Shown: piece by piece, positions 34,162-44,800 of the stretch
How the letters are laid out: each line of letters opens with the position of its first letter
Numbering within the stretch: the first letter of the stretch is position 1
Made by a program: the position numbers and the translations under genes
The notes under the pieces: model-generated
What the model was told of the DNA's origin: nothing
What the model saw: the letters and a program-made list of their open reading frames with translations, nothing else
Databases searched by the model: none
Assembly: GCA_027924645.1 (NCBI GenBank)
Contig: BSBN01000233.1
Location: 11,426,501 to 11,490,500, forward strand
Reading direction: 5' to 3'
Origin: Cunninghamia lanceolata
Lineage: Eukaryota > Streptophyta > Pinopsida > Cupressales > Cupressaceae
Length of the DNA stretch: 64,000 nt

Positions 34162-34821
34162 TTAACATAATTTGTCTTACAATAGATACTCATATGCATG
34201 TGTATAACATTTATCTTTACTAATCATCATGGATACTGTACTTATTCAGCATTTATCTATCATGGGATGCATAAACCAGAACTTGCACATCATACTTGAC
34301 TATGCAGAAAGAACAAGATGAGGGTTTCAATTACTTACCTGGTTATGTAGATTTATCTATACCAGTGGTTTTTCAAAAATGCTCTTAATTTAGCCGATAA
34401 TCATGTGTCTCCTCTTGTTGGTAAGCTTTGTTCGTACAAATGTCGCCTGTATGAGGGTTTGGAAGCTAGTGCTCTATAACAATGATTTTCTTGCAAGGTA
34501 AGTGTGAAAATGATGATGAATTTACCTTTTAACCTTGCAATTAGAGTAAAATTAGGGCAAATCCTAATGTATTAGATTTTATTAGTTGATCTTTTGCATG
34601 GAAACTTAGGATTTCACCAGGTGTTTCATCAGGTTTAATGGTCGGTAGGAACTACCTACCCTCTTTGCGTGCATTAAATGTCAATGGCAGCAACGAGAGC
34701 GGGGTGATATCCATATGATAGGATGATATTTGAAAACATGAGGACATTTGAATGTTGGGTGATGTTCCAAAATGATGATGACTGGATAAAAAATAACCCT
34801 CCCTCTCTCAAAATATCAGGA

Positions 34822-34985
34822 TGACATCACTCGGATATTGGCATAGTATACCTCTAAGGCTTCATGATGTCATCGTCATGTTATACGAGGAGGATCATGT
34901 TAAGAAATATGCACCTGAGAAGTAAATGTGATGATGACGTCATTGTCACATTTGTTTCTTTGTTCATCGGACTAGGATGACATCA
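34822..34985 (-). promoter_or_regulatory. TGACGTCA-type palindrome cluster in E6
   Basis: Four sites in 164 bp: TGACATCA 34822-34829, TGATGTCA 34865-34872, TGACGTCA 34935-34942 and TGACATCA 34978-34985. TGACGTCA is the CRE palindrome, and TGACG is the half-site bound by plant TGA-type bZIP factors. Binding is an inference. Confidence 0.55.
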
Positions 34986-35501
34986 TCAGGATAATGGCTT
35001 AAGGGAATATTTCACAGCAAGAGGATATTAATAAATATCGGGTTACATTGAGAAATATGATCCTCGCAAAATGCATAAGGCTATTGACGGGTAAAGGTTA
35101 TTATCACCTCAAATTGACATCTAGATATTTGGACTGTATGATTTATCGGGTGATAAATTAGATCAGGGTGATCTTCTGAAATATGACGGATGTTGCGAAA
35201 TATGATCCTCCCCCTGTGAATATTAGGTTTGACTCAAACTTTGACCATGCATAACTTTCACACCTTAACGAATATTAGGGTGATACAAAAGGCAAAGCTA
35301 CATGAAATTTGATGCTTTTTCTAAATATGAGATTGCTGGAATGAAATATGACATTTGACAAACTGACCTCATGATGATGACTAACCTAGCCCTTCCATGT
35401 ATGATGATCTGGATGATTTATTTTTACCAAACCGCTAGAAAGCACAAAAACACAAGCCAAGCAAAAGTTGGGTCCCTGTTTTGCCAAATCAAAATGGGGC
35501 G

Positions 35502-35521
35502 TGTTGTGTAACCACACAACA
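35502..35521 (-). other. E6 terminal hairpin
   Basis: The first 20 bases of the unit read TGTTGTGT, a GGTT loop, and ACACAACA, eight perfect pairs. The same 20 bases begin E13 (62804-62823); E9 has a damaged copy. Confidence 0.75.
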
Positions 35522-35526
35522 GGTGA

Positions 35527-36549
35527 GTACAACTTACAAGAATCTTGTTGTGTAGGAGCCATGCCTTTGTCTCCCAAATCATATGGCAAACTATCAGTCT
35601 CCAAAGCTAGTTCATCCAAGGCCAATATCACCATCCCTCCAACTATTCTTATCTAATTAGTGTTACTTGATGATGAAGATGTTGACAGTCATATTTCATC
35701 CTGGGTTTTCTACAATGAAAATGACCAAATTTCTCTAGAAGAGGAACGATACAACAATGGGTTCAAGATGATTAAGAACATAGGATATAAAGGCAAAGGA
35801 GGACTAGGGTTGCAAGAACAAGGCCCTCTAGAACCTATTATTGTTACTAAGAAGTATAATTAGCAAGGTCTAGGGTATGGAAAGGAGGACCCACCTTCCA
35901 CAAACATTAAGTTTATCCTCTATGAAGTAGCCAAGGCCTTTCCTGCAGAAGAGGCTACTATTAAGGATACCATTGATGACTCTTCTTTCCACATCACCAA
36001 GTTATTCAAGGAAGCCTCTATTTTATGCTGTCATCTGCCTCATCATCCACACCCTTTGACCTTCCTCTTGTATACCTTGACCTAATTGATTGGGACCAAC
36101 AAGGGCACATGTCTTAGACATTTTCCAGAATGACAAGGCCATAGTAGAGTTCATGGGTTTAAGGAAAGGTTTACCTTTGGGGGACCACAAAGTGGGATTC
36201 ATGATGGACCTTCCTCAGTTGGCATATTTTTGTGGAAGCATCAAATCCTCCAGTCACAAAAGTGAAATAAATAAAATAAGAAAAGAAAGGTCACTAGGTG
36301 AAAACCATAAGGTGCCTCTTGACCAGAAAAAAATAAAAATAAAGGACACATCCAAGGGTGAAAACCTCTCTGAGGCACCTAAGGATGGAGGATTTGACCT
36401 TCTTTTGGACACAACACATCAAGAGCAATCACCATTGTTGGTGGAGGATTCTAAGGAAATCAATCTGGGCATGACACAGAACCCAAAAGTCACCTTTTTA
36501 GCAGCATCACTATTAGATGAGGAGAATGTTAACTTCACAACATTTTTCA
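35527..36549 (+). pseudogene. E2 G-patch module and linker before RT
   Basis: E2 resumes after the E6 target duplication. Frame 35660-35863 has a G-patch-like core (NIGYKGKGGLGLQEQGPLEP) preceded by WVFYNENDQISLEEERYNNG. A long linker follows (36090 onward), charged and Lys-rich (SEINKIRKERSLGENHKVPL), then acidic. G-patches bind RNA and partner helicases in other proteins; their role in Tat-type elements is not established. Stops at about 35861 and elsewhere break the frame. Confidence 0.7.
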
Positions 36550-37340
36550 TGAAAAGACCAATTAATTTTGCATGGACTTACATGGATATGCCTAGTCTGG
36601 ATCCTTCATTGGTAGTGCACCATCTAGCAATATCTCTAAATGCCAAGCCAGTCAAACAAAAGTTGTGAAAAATACATCCTTAGATAGCTCTTCTAGTCAA
36701 GGCAAAAATTCAAAAACTTTTGGATGCCAAGTTTATCAAACCCATTGATTATCTTGAATGGGTATGCAATCTTATGCTTGTCACAAAACCAAATGGGTGG
36801 ATCCATTTCTGTAATGACTTCAGAGATCTTAACAGCGCTTGCACCAATAATGACTTTCCATTGCCAAGCATTGACATAGTTGTCGATCTCATAGCTGGTC
36901 ATGAAATGCTTTCACTAATGGACAGGTTCTCTGGGTATAATCAGATTAGAATTACAGAAGAGGACCAACATAAAACTTCTTTTATCTATCCATGGGTTAC
37001 CTATTGTTGGGTGGTAATGCCTTTTGGTCTCAAGAATGCAGGTGCAACTTACCAACGTGCTATGACTATTATTTTCCATGATCTCTTCCATACTATAATG
37101 GAAGACTATGTCGATGATATCTTGGGAAAGTCCAAAACAAGAGAAGGCTATTTACAAGTATTGGAACAAATTTTTGACAAGTTAGAAAAATATCAAGTTA
37201 GGCTTAATCTCAAAAAGTGTATCTTTGGTTTAACTTCCAGGAAATTATTGGGCTACCTAGTCTCTAGAAGAGGCATTGAAGTTGATCCTGCCAAGGTAAA
37301 AGCTATAGTCACTATGCCTCCTTTGTCAAATCTAAAATAG
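36550..37340 (+). pseudogene. E2 reverse transcriptase
   Basis: It begins NFAWTYMDMPSLDPSLVVHH and, after stops at 36666 and 36681, runs open for 206 codons: NLMLVTKPNGWIHFCNDFRD, LPSIDIVVDLIAGHEMLSLM, FSGYNQIRITEEDQHKTSF, MPFGLKNAGATYQRAM. The catalytic box MEDYVDDIL is intact. KLLGYLVSRRGIEVDPAKVK marks the thumb. These sequences are typical of the Tat/Athila side of Ty3/gypsy. The frame ends in TAG at 37338-37340, where relatives have Gln or Glu. Confidence 0.9.
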
Positions 37341-38431
37341 CTTTGTAGCCTTCAAGGTTGCCTACAATCCATCCACATATTCATTGTACAACTAGCAAAT
37401 AAATGCCATCCTTTCCAATACTTTCTCCAGAAAGGAGAAACCTTTAAATGGGATGACAAATGTTAGCAATCCTTTGATCAAAGAGTATCTAGCAACACCA
37501 CCTGTGTTAGTGCCACCTGTCTCCAATCCACCTTTGCTCTTGTATACTTCTTCAATGAAAGTTTCCCTAGGTACTCTATTGGCATAGAATGATGACACAG
37601 GAAAAGAACATGCCATTTATTACATCATCTAAACTCTTGTGGGTTATGAGCTCAACTACACAATAGTAGAAAAAGCATGCTTGGTTGTAGTGTTTGCCTC
37701 TCAAAAATTGTGACACTACATGCTGAATCAGTCAATGAAGCTCATCTCTAGATTTGATCCACTCAAATATCTTCTTTCTAAAGCAGCACTTATAGGAAGG
37801 ATAGCAAAATGGGTGATGATCCTCAATGAGTTTGACATTCAATATGTTGGTTGGAAAGCTATCAAGGGACAAGTCATAGCTGATCAACTAGTAGAAGCAC
37901 TGATAACAGACACCCAACCTATCCATTCTACTTTTCCTAATGAAGAAATATTCAATGTCTCCTCTTCTGAAATGTGGCAGTTGTATTGACGGTTCCTGTA
38001 CTCAACATGAATTGGGATCCAGAATCCTCTTTATCACCCCCCATGGTGATTGTATTCCAAAATCCTATAGAATCACCTTTCCTTGCACTAACAACATAAT
38101 AGAGTACAAAGCCATGATCACAAGATTATGTATGGCTATCTAGTGGGATCTAAAAGAGCTGTAAGTATTTAGAGATTCTCAACTAGTAATTAAATAGGTC
38201 CAAGAAGACTATCAAACAAAAGATGAGAAACGCATTCCTTATAAGCTAGTGGTTGACAACTTCAAGAAGTATTTCTCTAAGATAACATTTGAGAAGATTC
38301 CCACGATCAATAATAAGACAATCGATGCTATGGCAACGATTGGGTCTCACTTAGACATGTCTGCTAATACTCAAAGGTGTGAATTCTTGGTAGAGCAGCT
38401 CCTAATTCCAGCATTCGAAGTGCCTCAATAA
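37341..38431 (+). pseudogene. E2 tandem RNase H domains
   Basis: The ordinary gypsy RNase H comes first (SFDQ...YLATPPVLVPPVSNPPLL, VFASQKL, FDPLKYLLSKAALIGRIAKW), weak in its catalytic Asp region (LYTSSMKVSLGTLLA). A second RNase H of the archaeal-like type follows from about 37988: DGSCTQHELGSRILFITPHG, SYRITFPCTNNIIEYKAMIT. Dual RNase H is a known mark of the Tat clade. A frameshift near 37985 and stops at about 37648, 38141 and 38159 break it. The tail SHLDMSANTQ...LIPAFEVP links to integrase. Confidence 0.8.
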
Positions 38432-39722
38432 AAGCTTATCTGTGAAATAGTTGGTCCCAACTCCCCCTAGTACCAAGACATTTATGAATACCTAAGCAGT
38501 GATACTTTCCCTAGCCAACTTTCCAACACTCAACATAAAACTTTCACTCGATGAGCCTCCCTCTATACTATACTTGTTAAAACCCTTTACCATAAGAGTC
38601 TTGATGGTATCCTCCATAGGTGTCTTGACTTGGTAAAGGCTGAAGTTGCTTTATGAGAGGTACATGAGGGTGTCTATGGATTTCATTCTGTTGGTCCTAG
38701 TCTTATCAAAAAACTTCTAAGAGTAGGTTACTATTGGCCCACCATGGAGCAGGACACTCAACAGGTTTCCAGAAGATGTCTTCAATGTTAGAAACACGGG
38801 GACCTAATACATGCCCCAACGCATGAGCTCTAGCCTCTTACTGCTCCTTGGCCATTTTCACAATGGGGAATTGACCTCATAGGGAAGATCAATCCACCCT
38901 CCTCTAATGGCCATAAGTTTATTATTACCACTATAGAGTATTTCACCAAATGGGTGGAAGTCATTCCCATGACCTACATTATTAGAAAACAAATTTCTAA
39001 CTTTATTCTCCACTATATCATTTACTGATTTGGTGTCCCTCAAGCCATCATTACTGACAATGGGTGCCTATTTAAGAACCAGGAGGTCTATGATTTATGC
39101 AACAAATTTCATATCCAACATAGATTTTCCACACCCTACTACACTCATCGTAATGGTCAAGCTAAGGCCTCTAACAAGACCATTATAAAAATCCTCAATA
39201 AGATGGTCAATGAGGCTAGTCATGATTGACACCTCCAATTGAACCCGGTATTGTAGGATTATCGTACAAGTGTTAGAACTCCTACTGGCACAACTCCCTA
39301 TGCCCTTGTCTATGGTACTAATGCCATCCTTCCTATCAAGGTCAAGATCTCCTCATTGCGAGTCTTGCTCTATCATATTATCTCTGATGAAGAGTATAGA
39401 GTAGCTCATCTAAATGAGTTAGAGCTATTGGATGAAAGGCAAATCATAACACTTAATCATCTGTAGGTTTACCAAAATCATCTTCACCATAGCTATAACA
39501 AGAAGATAAAACAAAGAAGGTTCCAAGTGGGTGACCTAGTCCTGAAAGAGAATCAAAGAAACCAGCAACAACAAGAAAAATAGGGCAAATTTGAGCCAAA
39601 TTGGCTAGGGCCCTTTGTCATCACATCAGTGTTTGGGTCTCAAGATTACATTCTTGCAACCCCTAAAGGCATCCCTCTAGATGAACCACTCAACAATGTT
39701 CATCTTAAAAAAAATTATCCTT
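38432..39722 (+). pseudogene. E2 integrase
   Basis: The HHCC zinc region is complete (EVHEGVYGFHSVGPSLIKKL, YWPTMEQDTQQVSRRCLQC). The catalytic core has Asp one in WGIDLIGKINPPSSNGHKFI and Asp two in AIITDNGCLF. The Glu position reads Lys in NGQAKASNKT (relatives have GQAEA), so strand transfer should be lost. The C-terminal part is clear: VRTPTGTTPYALVYGTNAIL, FQVGDLVLKEN, FEPNWLGPFVI, and ends NNVHLKKNYP-stop at 39722. About ten stops interrupt it, most at positions where relatives have Gln, Arg or Trp. Confidence 0.85.
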
Positions 39723-40148
39723 GATCTTTGTATCCTCTATCTGCAAAAAAATACAAAAAATTTGAAAAATGCAAAAAAAAAACCAATCCAATAGTGAAAA
39801 CCTGGCAAACAGGTGCTATGGTAGAACCAACTCTCACCATCTACTTCACTATCTATTTAACCCCCATCGTGCCATGCCACTTCATCCATCCCCTAACAAC
39901 CCAACCCATACATGGTTAAAATGTTCACCCCTTTCATTGTCCCTTTGCCTTACTGCTATCATGGCTTGGAAATTGTCAAAGTTTATATATCATTTGTAGC
40001 CACAGGCTCCAATATGAGTCAACTATGGTCATCTCAGTCTATAACACATTTTCATTCCCTTTGTACATAATCAAAATTCTTTCCATACTAGGGGCACTTG
40101 CTTGTGCTTTGAGGTCGGGTGGACACTTTAAAGCATCATGACATATCC

Positions 40149-40500
40149 TAAAATGACCTAAAAAAATCCAAAAAACAATTCATAAAATGACCTGAAAAAA
40201 ATCCAAAATAACCATAAAATGTCCTAAAAAAATCCAAAAAAAACATAAAATGCTTTGAAAAAATCCAAAAAATCATAAAATGACCTAAAAAAATCCAAAA
40301 AAATAATAAAAAAGTTCTGAAAAAAAAAATCCAAAAAAAACATAAAATGACTTGAAAAAATCCAAAAAATCATAAAATGACCTTTAAAAAAAATCCAAAA
40401 AACTTATTAAAAAGTCCTAAAAAAAAATCATAATATGTCCTAAAAAAATCCAAAAAAATTATAAAATGTCTTGAAAAAGAAATCCAAAAAAAATCCAAAC
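40149..40500 (+). repeat. A-rich minisatellite
   Basis: About ten imperfect units of 30-38 bp around CATAAAATGACCT then GAAAAAATCCAAAAAA. Unit length varies through A-run slippage. Confidence 0.85.
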
Positions 40501-40605
40501 ACCTCTAAATTGTTAACACAAATCATACTCTGTCGTCACCGCATCTAATCACATCAGCTACTCCCATCGTCATCCCATAATAAATTAGAACTACATAACA
40601 TTTCT

Positions 40606-40695
40606 ATCGTTAAGAGCCTTGATCCTATGGACACGGGTATGTAGGCAATCTGATGTATGAAGTGAATACCCAGATTCAAGCACAAGGCGATACCC
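40606..40695 (+). ncRNA. Tat-tail hairpin element, E2 copy 1
   Basis: Outer stem GCCTTG/CAAGGC at 40616-40621 and 40683-40688. Inner stem AATCTG/CAGATT at 40647-40652 and 40671-40676. The conserved segment GGGTATGTAGGC lies between. Both stems pair perfectly. Confidence 0.55.
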
Positions 40696-40827
40696 CCTCT
40701 CTCCTCTATCACCTTTCACTTTTTTTCTGATCATTTTTCTCTTCTCACATCTCATCTTTTCTTCTCCCATCTCTCTCCCACATCATTAATAAACACCTAG
40801 AACTACATATTATCATGTCTCATCATC

Positions 40828-40915
40828 ATCATGCAGTGCTTTGACCCCATGGATATAGGGTATGTAGGTAGTTTGGAATATGAAGTAAGTATCCAGTACT
40901 CAAGCACCGATGACT
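40828..40915 (+). ncRNA. Tat-tail hairpin element, E2 copy 2
   Basis: Outer stem GTGCTT/AAGCAC at 40836-40841 and 40902-40907. The inner stem is reduced to TGGA/TCCA. The core GGGTATGTAGG is kept. It lies about 220 bases after copy 1. Confidence 0.5.
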
Positions 40916-41832
40916 CTTTTTTCCATCCCCCTCCATCTCTATGGTCTTCCACCTTCTTCTCTTTAACTAACGCAAGCATGAATAAAACTATGCAAGTCGC
41001 GATAGCTCAAGTGCTTATCAAATCATGGATTAGCCAAAGGCATTTGTCCGCATGTCTTAAGCCAACATCTACTAGATCCACCTAATCATCTTAGCCTTCA
41101 ATAGGATATATCTTTCCTCATAACAAGGCACTATCTAATCCACCTAGGCACATCCTAACTTTGGCAAGAGAACATGATGGCAAGGTCCTTTATTTTTCTT
41201 TTGATTTATCTTTTGTCACTTTCTAATACCTATTCCAGACTACCTTGATATATCATATCTTGGTATGTTGGAGCGAAGTATGGACTGGGGCATGGTCATT
41301 TGCTTTCGTATGCTGTGTTTGTGGGATGATCTTATTTTCTACTATGCGTAATGGTATCTTGTATGTGTTGGGAATAGCATCTTGTATATCACTATATTTT
41401 GCATTTGAGAAGCTAAACAGACTCTTATGCACTAAGACCATTCTATGCTAATACTATTTCCCATACATATAACCAACAAGGTTCTATTATGTCTAGTGGA
41501 AATAAGCTCAAACCTTTTGTTGGCAGAGTCAAAGTCCATCCTGAGCAGCTAATATTCATATCTTGTCTCTTGACAAGGTTGTATTAGCCTATCCTACATT
41601 GGATACTCGACACCTTGGTCCTCATACCCTGGTACATAATATCTAATGCTATATCAAACATAAGGATTACAATTCTCCAATGTCTTATGCAACCATTTGA
41701 AGTTGCCTTTTCGCCATCCATCATTGCATTTCTGACTTGATCAATGATTTACCATCTTCTCTCTAGCTACCACCTCTCTGTCTTCATTCATCATCCTCTT
41801 CTTCCTGCAAAACAAGTGTGTTAGACACATCC

Positions 41833-42263
41833 AAATCATCTATTTACATATAGCATGTCCATAATCCATTCCATCATAAGCATTTACCATATAACTATCA
41901 CTAGTACATCAATACATATCATTAGAAGCATTTACCATCATTTTTACATACATGGCATAATCAAAGTCCATTATAAGCATTGCATAACACATTATCATAG
42001 CATCAAAACAAAATCATGAGCATCCATACATATAGCTAATGTGCACAGCATAATCCATAGCATACCATAAAAGTGGGATCAATAACCATAACACATATGT
42101 ATCCATAACAAATAGGAATCATGTAGAAACATCTATCATCATATATGCGCATCATGGGTCAATATACAAGTGTCTGGCTACCATAAGAGCCATCAAAAAA
42201 TATGTACAATCTGGCTCGCAGGCCTCAAAAATGATACAATGAGATACAACATATGCAAGTGGG
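41833..42263 (+). other. AT-rich spacer before the antisense pseudogene
   Basis: No ORF. Short repeats of CATAAGCATTTACCAT and CATA-rich words occur between 41870 and 42060. In E8 the matching tail runs on without this stretch or the pseudogene. Confidence 0.5.
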
Positions 42264-44342
42264 ACTAGCCTTGGTGCCTTGGACCACTACTAGAGGAGGC
42301 ATCTCCCTGATCTCTGCCTCCATCTCCTCCTACCCCCTAGGGCGAGGAAGCCCCATAACTGATACTACTGATTGAGAGCCCCCTGTCTACCTTGAGATTG
42401 ATGCCCCTGACCGACTCCTGTAGCTAGGTTGCCTCTGATATGCTGAAACTATCCCATGATATAGTTCCCTATAATACTCAACCTCGCTCTGAGCTCTCCT
42501 GACCTCTCCTCGCAATCAGCTCATCTCTATAACCATGAAGAGTGTAGCCTGATCTGTTCCCATGGTGGCTATAGTAGCATCCCTCTTAGAAATCACCTAT
42601 TGGGTCCTCTTTACAGTGGTGTCTCTCTCAGCAGTGAAGGCCTATACCCTCTATAAAGTAGAATCTCTCTCAGTTGTGACCCTAGCTAGGGTCCCATCAT
42701 CTGGTGTCATCTGTGCTGCTTGTTGTGCTACATGTGCATGTAGCTATGTAACATGTGCCTGTAACTATGCTATTTATGCCTGATATGCCCCTACCTATCC
42801 TCAGGTATGTCTCATCAATACTACTACCTTGTCCCTGTCTGCTACAGTACGTCTCAACTGGGCCCATAGATGTGTGCCCAGACCCATCTCTTTGTTTAAC
42901 TACCTCCTATGTCTAGCGGTTGCATCACCATCGCCTCCACCTCTAGCAATCTATTGTGGCTGGAGTGGCATCTAAACCTATATAGGGACCTCCCCTAGTA
43001 TCTACCCTGAGGCCCCTCCTGCTGGTGCTACTGTTGCTATGGGAGCTTCCATAGCTCCCACCCCTGGTGCTTGTCTCTGTCCTCTGACTCCATCCCACAT
43101 AGGAGCGTGCACATCCACCTCTCCCTGCTCTCCTGGCATGGTCAATCTAGTAGGTCTGTGTAGTGTCCAGTGAATGTTGTACTTTGGTGTAGTGCCTACA
43201 TCTGATGGCCCACCTATCGAGTCCTAAACAACTGGTTGTAATCCCTCTAACTCCGCTAGGGAAACATCTACAATGATCTTGGGGCCCCAATCTAGAATCT
43301 CCATCCATGTCCATCCAAAGATAGCATTGCCCACTGGCTCACCCTAGGGCATGCTAAACTGTCTCAGAACCCTCTCTAGAAAGTATCTCTCGATGACATA
43401 AATGTTGCGCCCAAATAGGTATCTAGCTTGCCATGCAAATAATAGCTATGGAACATCATTGTCCCAGCCCTCACAGTCCCGCCATGGTCTCCAGGTGAAC
43501 TGGTCCATCTCATCAAAAGTCCTCCTCCAATATACTAGAGCATTGAGCTACTTATATGTGGTGACTCCTCCATATATGTGTGTGTACGGCTGCCCGGGCA
43601 CCCACTATCTCAACCCCATCAGCATTGTCACTGCTATGTGCTCAAAAGCCTAGATATGTAACATAGTAACTCCTGCTGACATGCTAGACCCTGACATGTA
43701 AGCACAGTCATGTAAGTATCTGTATAGCTTCCGTAATACGCAAGGGGCCCATGCATATCTAGTCCCGTACTCGAACATGCTCTCTAGAATAGTCCCCCAT
43801 CCTACTGGAAATCCACGAGTTCACTGATCTAGCCCCAAAATTTTGATGATTGCCACCACAACCCTCTATAGCCAATCACATAGTCTCCACATGGTTTGCA
43901 TGGGAACCTCATGATCATCATCCTCTATCTCTACAGTCCTGAGTAACCGACACAAAGATGTTAGCTATGATTAGGATCATAGTCCACCCAATTGCCCTCT
44001 ACAGGTATCTACAAAATATGTCACACATCCTCTAGTGTGATAGTGGCCTCACCTGTAGGAAGTAAGAAGGAACTATACTTACTGCGCCATCGCTCCACCA
44101 ACATAGTCATCATGACAGTATGTGCCCACACATGCCTGATGTGTGCAATGTACTCAAACCTGATAATATCTAAGAATAAGTGCTCCTCTACATCCAGCTG
44201 TCAAACTAGCCTTAGGTATGAAGGATGTACCTCTTGTGATAGCAACGGTCACAACACAACCTGCACCCATAAATATCAACTTAGCATTTCTGACATTTTT
44301 TTGCAAAAACCAAAAAACTAGAAGACTACTAAGTTTGACCAA
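42264..44342 (-). pseudogene. antisense plant-mobile-domain (PMD, MAIN-like) pseudogene in E2
   Basis: Read on the minus strand, the segment near 44120-44010 gives TMLVERWRSKYSSFLLPTGE then ATITLEDVCHIL-stop-IPVEGN. This is the hallmark start of the plant mobile domain (ERWR, GE-x-T-TLEDV, LxIPVxG). Further on appear YAWAPCVLRKLYRYLHDC, LHIWAFEHIAVT, FDEMDQFTWRPWRDC and a long Gln/Arg coiled-coil tail. Many stops and shifts break it. PMD proteins occur as host genes and as passengers in plant transposons. Here it lies opposite in strand to pol, between integrase and the LTR, as extra antisense ORFs do in some Tat elements. Confidence 0.65.
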
Positions 44343-44800
44343 AAGCGACTACTTTTGACCATAGGCAACTTTGCCCTAACCATCTGCGACTAGATTTACC
44401 ATTTGTAGTGTGCTCTCGCTTAAATGCACATATATTTAACATATGCAAGTTTCTGATATTCACATGCAACTTTATTTACCAAAGGCATATTCCACCCTGA
44501 AAAATCCCTATTTTTACCAAATGTGCATCATAGATTCCATATGCGATTTTAAGTCACTCAAATGCAATGCGATTTTTCAAAGGCGACGCACTACTCTTCA
44601 TATGCGACATTCTTTTACCAAATGTGCATGTCTAAGACCTGAACCCTATGTTTTAACCTTATGCACATCTAAATTCCTAGATGCGACCAGTTTCACCAAA
44701 TGCAACTTTCTGTCACTCATATGCACACTATCTAAACCCATACGCATTTGGTGGCACATACTTATTAATGACATTTTGACTCAAATTAAATGTGCATATA
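44330..44800 (+). repeat. degenerate short-repeat array
   Basis: About twenty imperfect copies of a word near ACCAAATGCGACTTT, with variants CATATGCGAC, CAAATGTGCAT and CATATGCACA, spaced 15-35 bases apart. It starts at the front end of the PMD pseudogene. Confidence 0.6.

Larger units (their letters stand above)
28836..35521 (-). mobile_element. E6: 6.7-kb TSD-flanked unit without visible terminal repeats
   Basis: The host E2 reads GGTGA at 28831-28835 and again at 35522-35526, a perfect five-base target duplication. The unit between starts TGTTGTGTGG on the minus strand and ends CATGACCAACA, so it has TG...CA ends with a five-base inverted match (TGTTG/CAACA), as integrase-inserted LTRs do. 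I compared the two 1.1-kb ends and found no direct repeat, no initiator-Met primer site of normal quality and no polypurine tract. It holds a long minus-strand coding region of about 4.2 kb. It could be a giant solo LTR or an unknown element type. E9 and E13 are relatives. Confidence 0.75.
34162..35521 (-). other. E6 5' region
   Basis: About 1.36 kb lies between the 5' terminus and the ORF. From the end it reads a terminal hairpin, a 250-bp block conserved with E9 and E13 (GGGACCCAACTTTTG and later GGTCAAAGTTTG), then a palindrome array, then AT-rich leader. No gene is visible; frames seen here are short. Confidence 0.6.
39723..41832 (+). other. E2 3' tail, non-coding
   Basis: The DNA after integrase has no recognisable ORF. 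It holds an A-rich minisatellite (40149-40500), two copies of the Tat-tail hairpin element, and a segment at about 41540-41700 (GACAAGGTTGTATTAGCCTA, CATACCCTGGTACATAAT) that recurs at 46960-47060 in E8 and, reversed, at 5820-5930 in E3. It ends CTGCAAAACAAGTGTGTTAG, which also occurs in E8 at about 47203-47222. Confidence 0.7.

Noticed and set aside
34462..34486. A primer-binding site in E6 (minus strand TTGTTATAGAGC)
   Set aside because: Only 8 of 12 bases match the initiator-Met complement and no LTR end precedes it.
41245..41451. 68-codon plus-strand frame with hydrophobic segment
   Set aside because: Short, no start context, lies in non-coding tail of E2.
42562..44321. Cys-rich plus-strand frames
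   Set aside because: They are the complement of the antisense PMD pseudogene.
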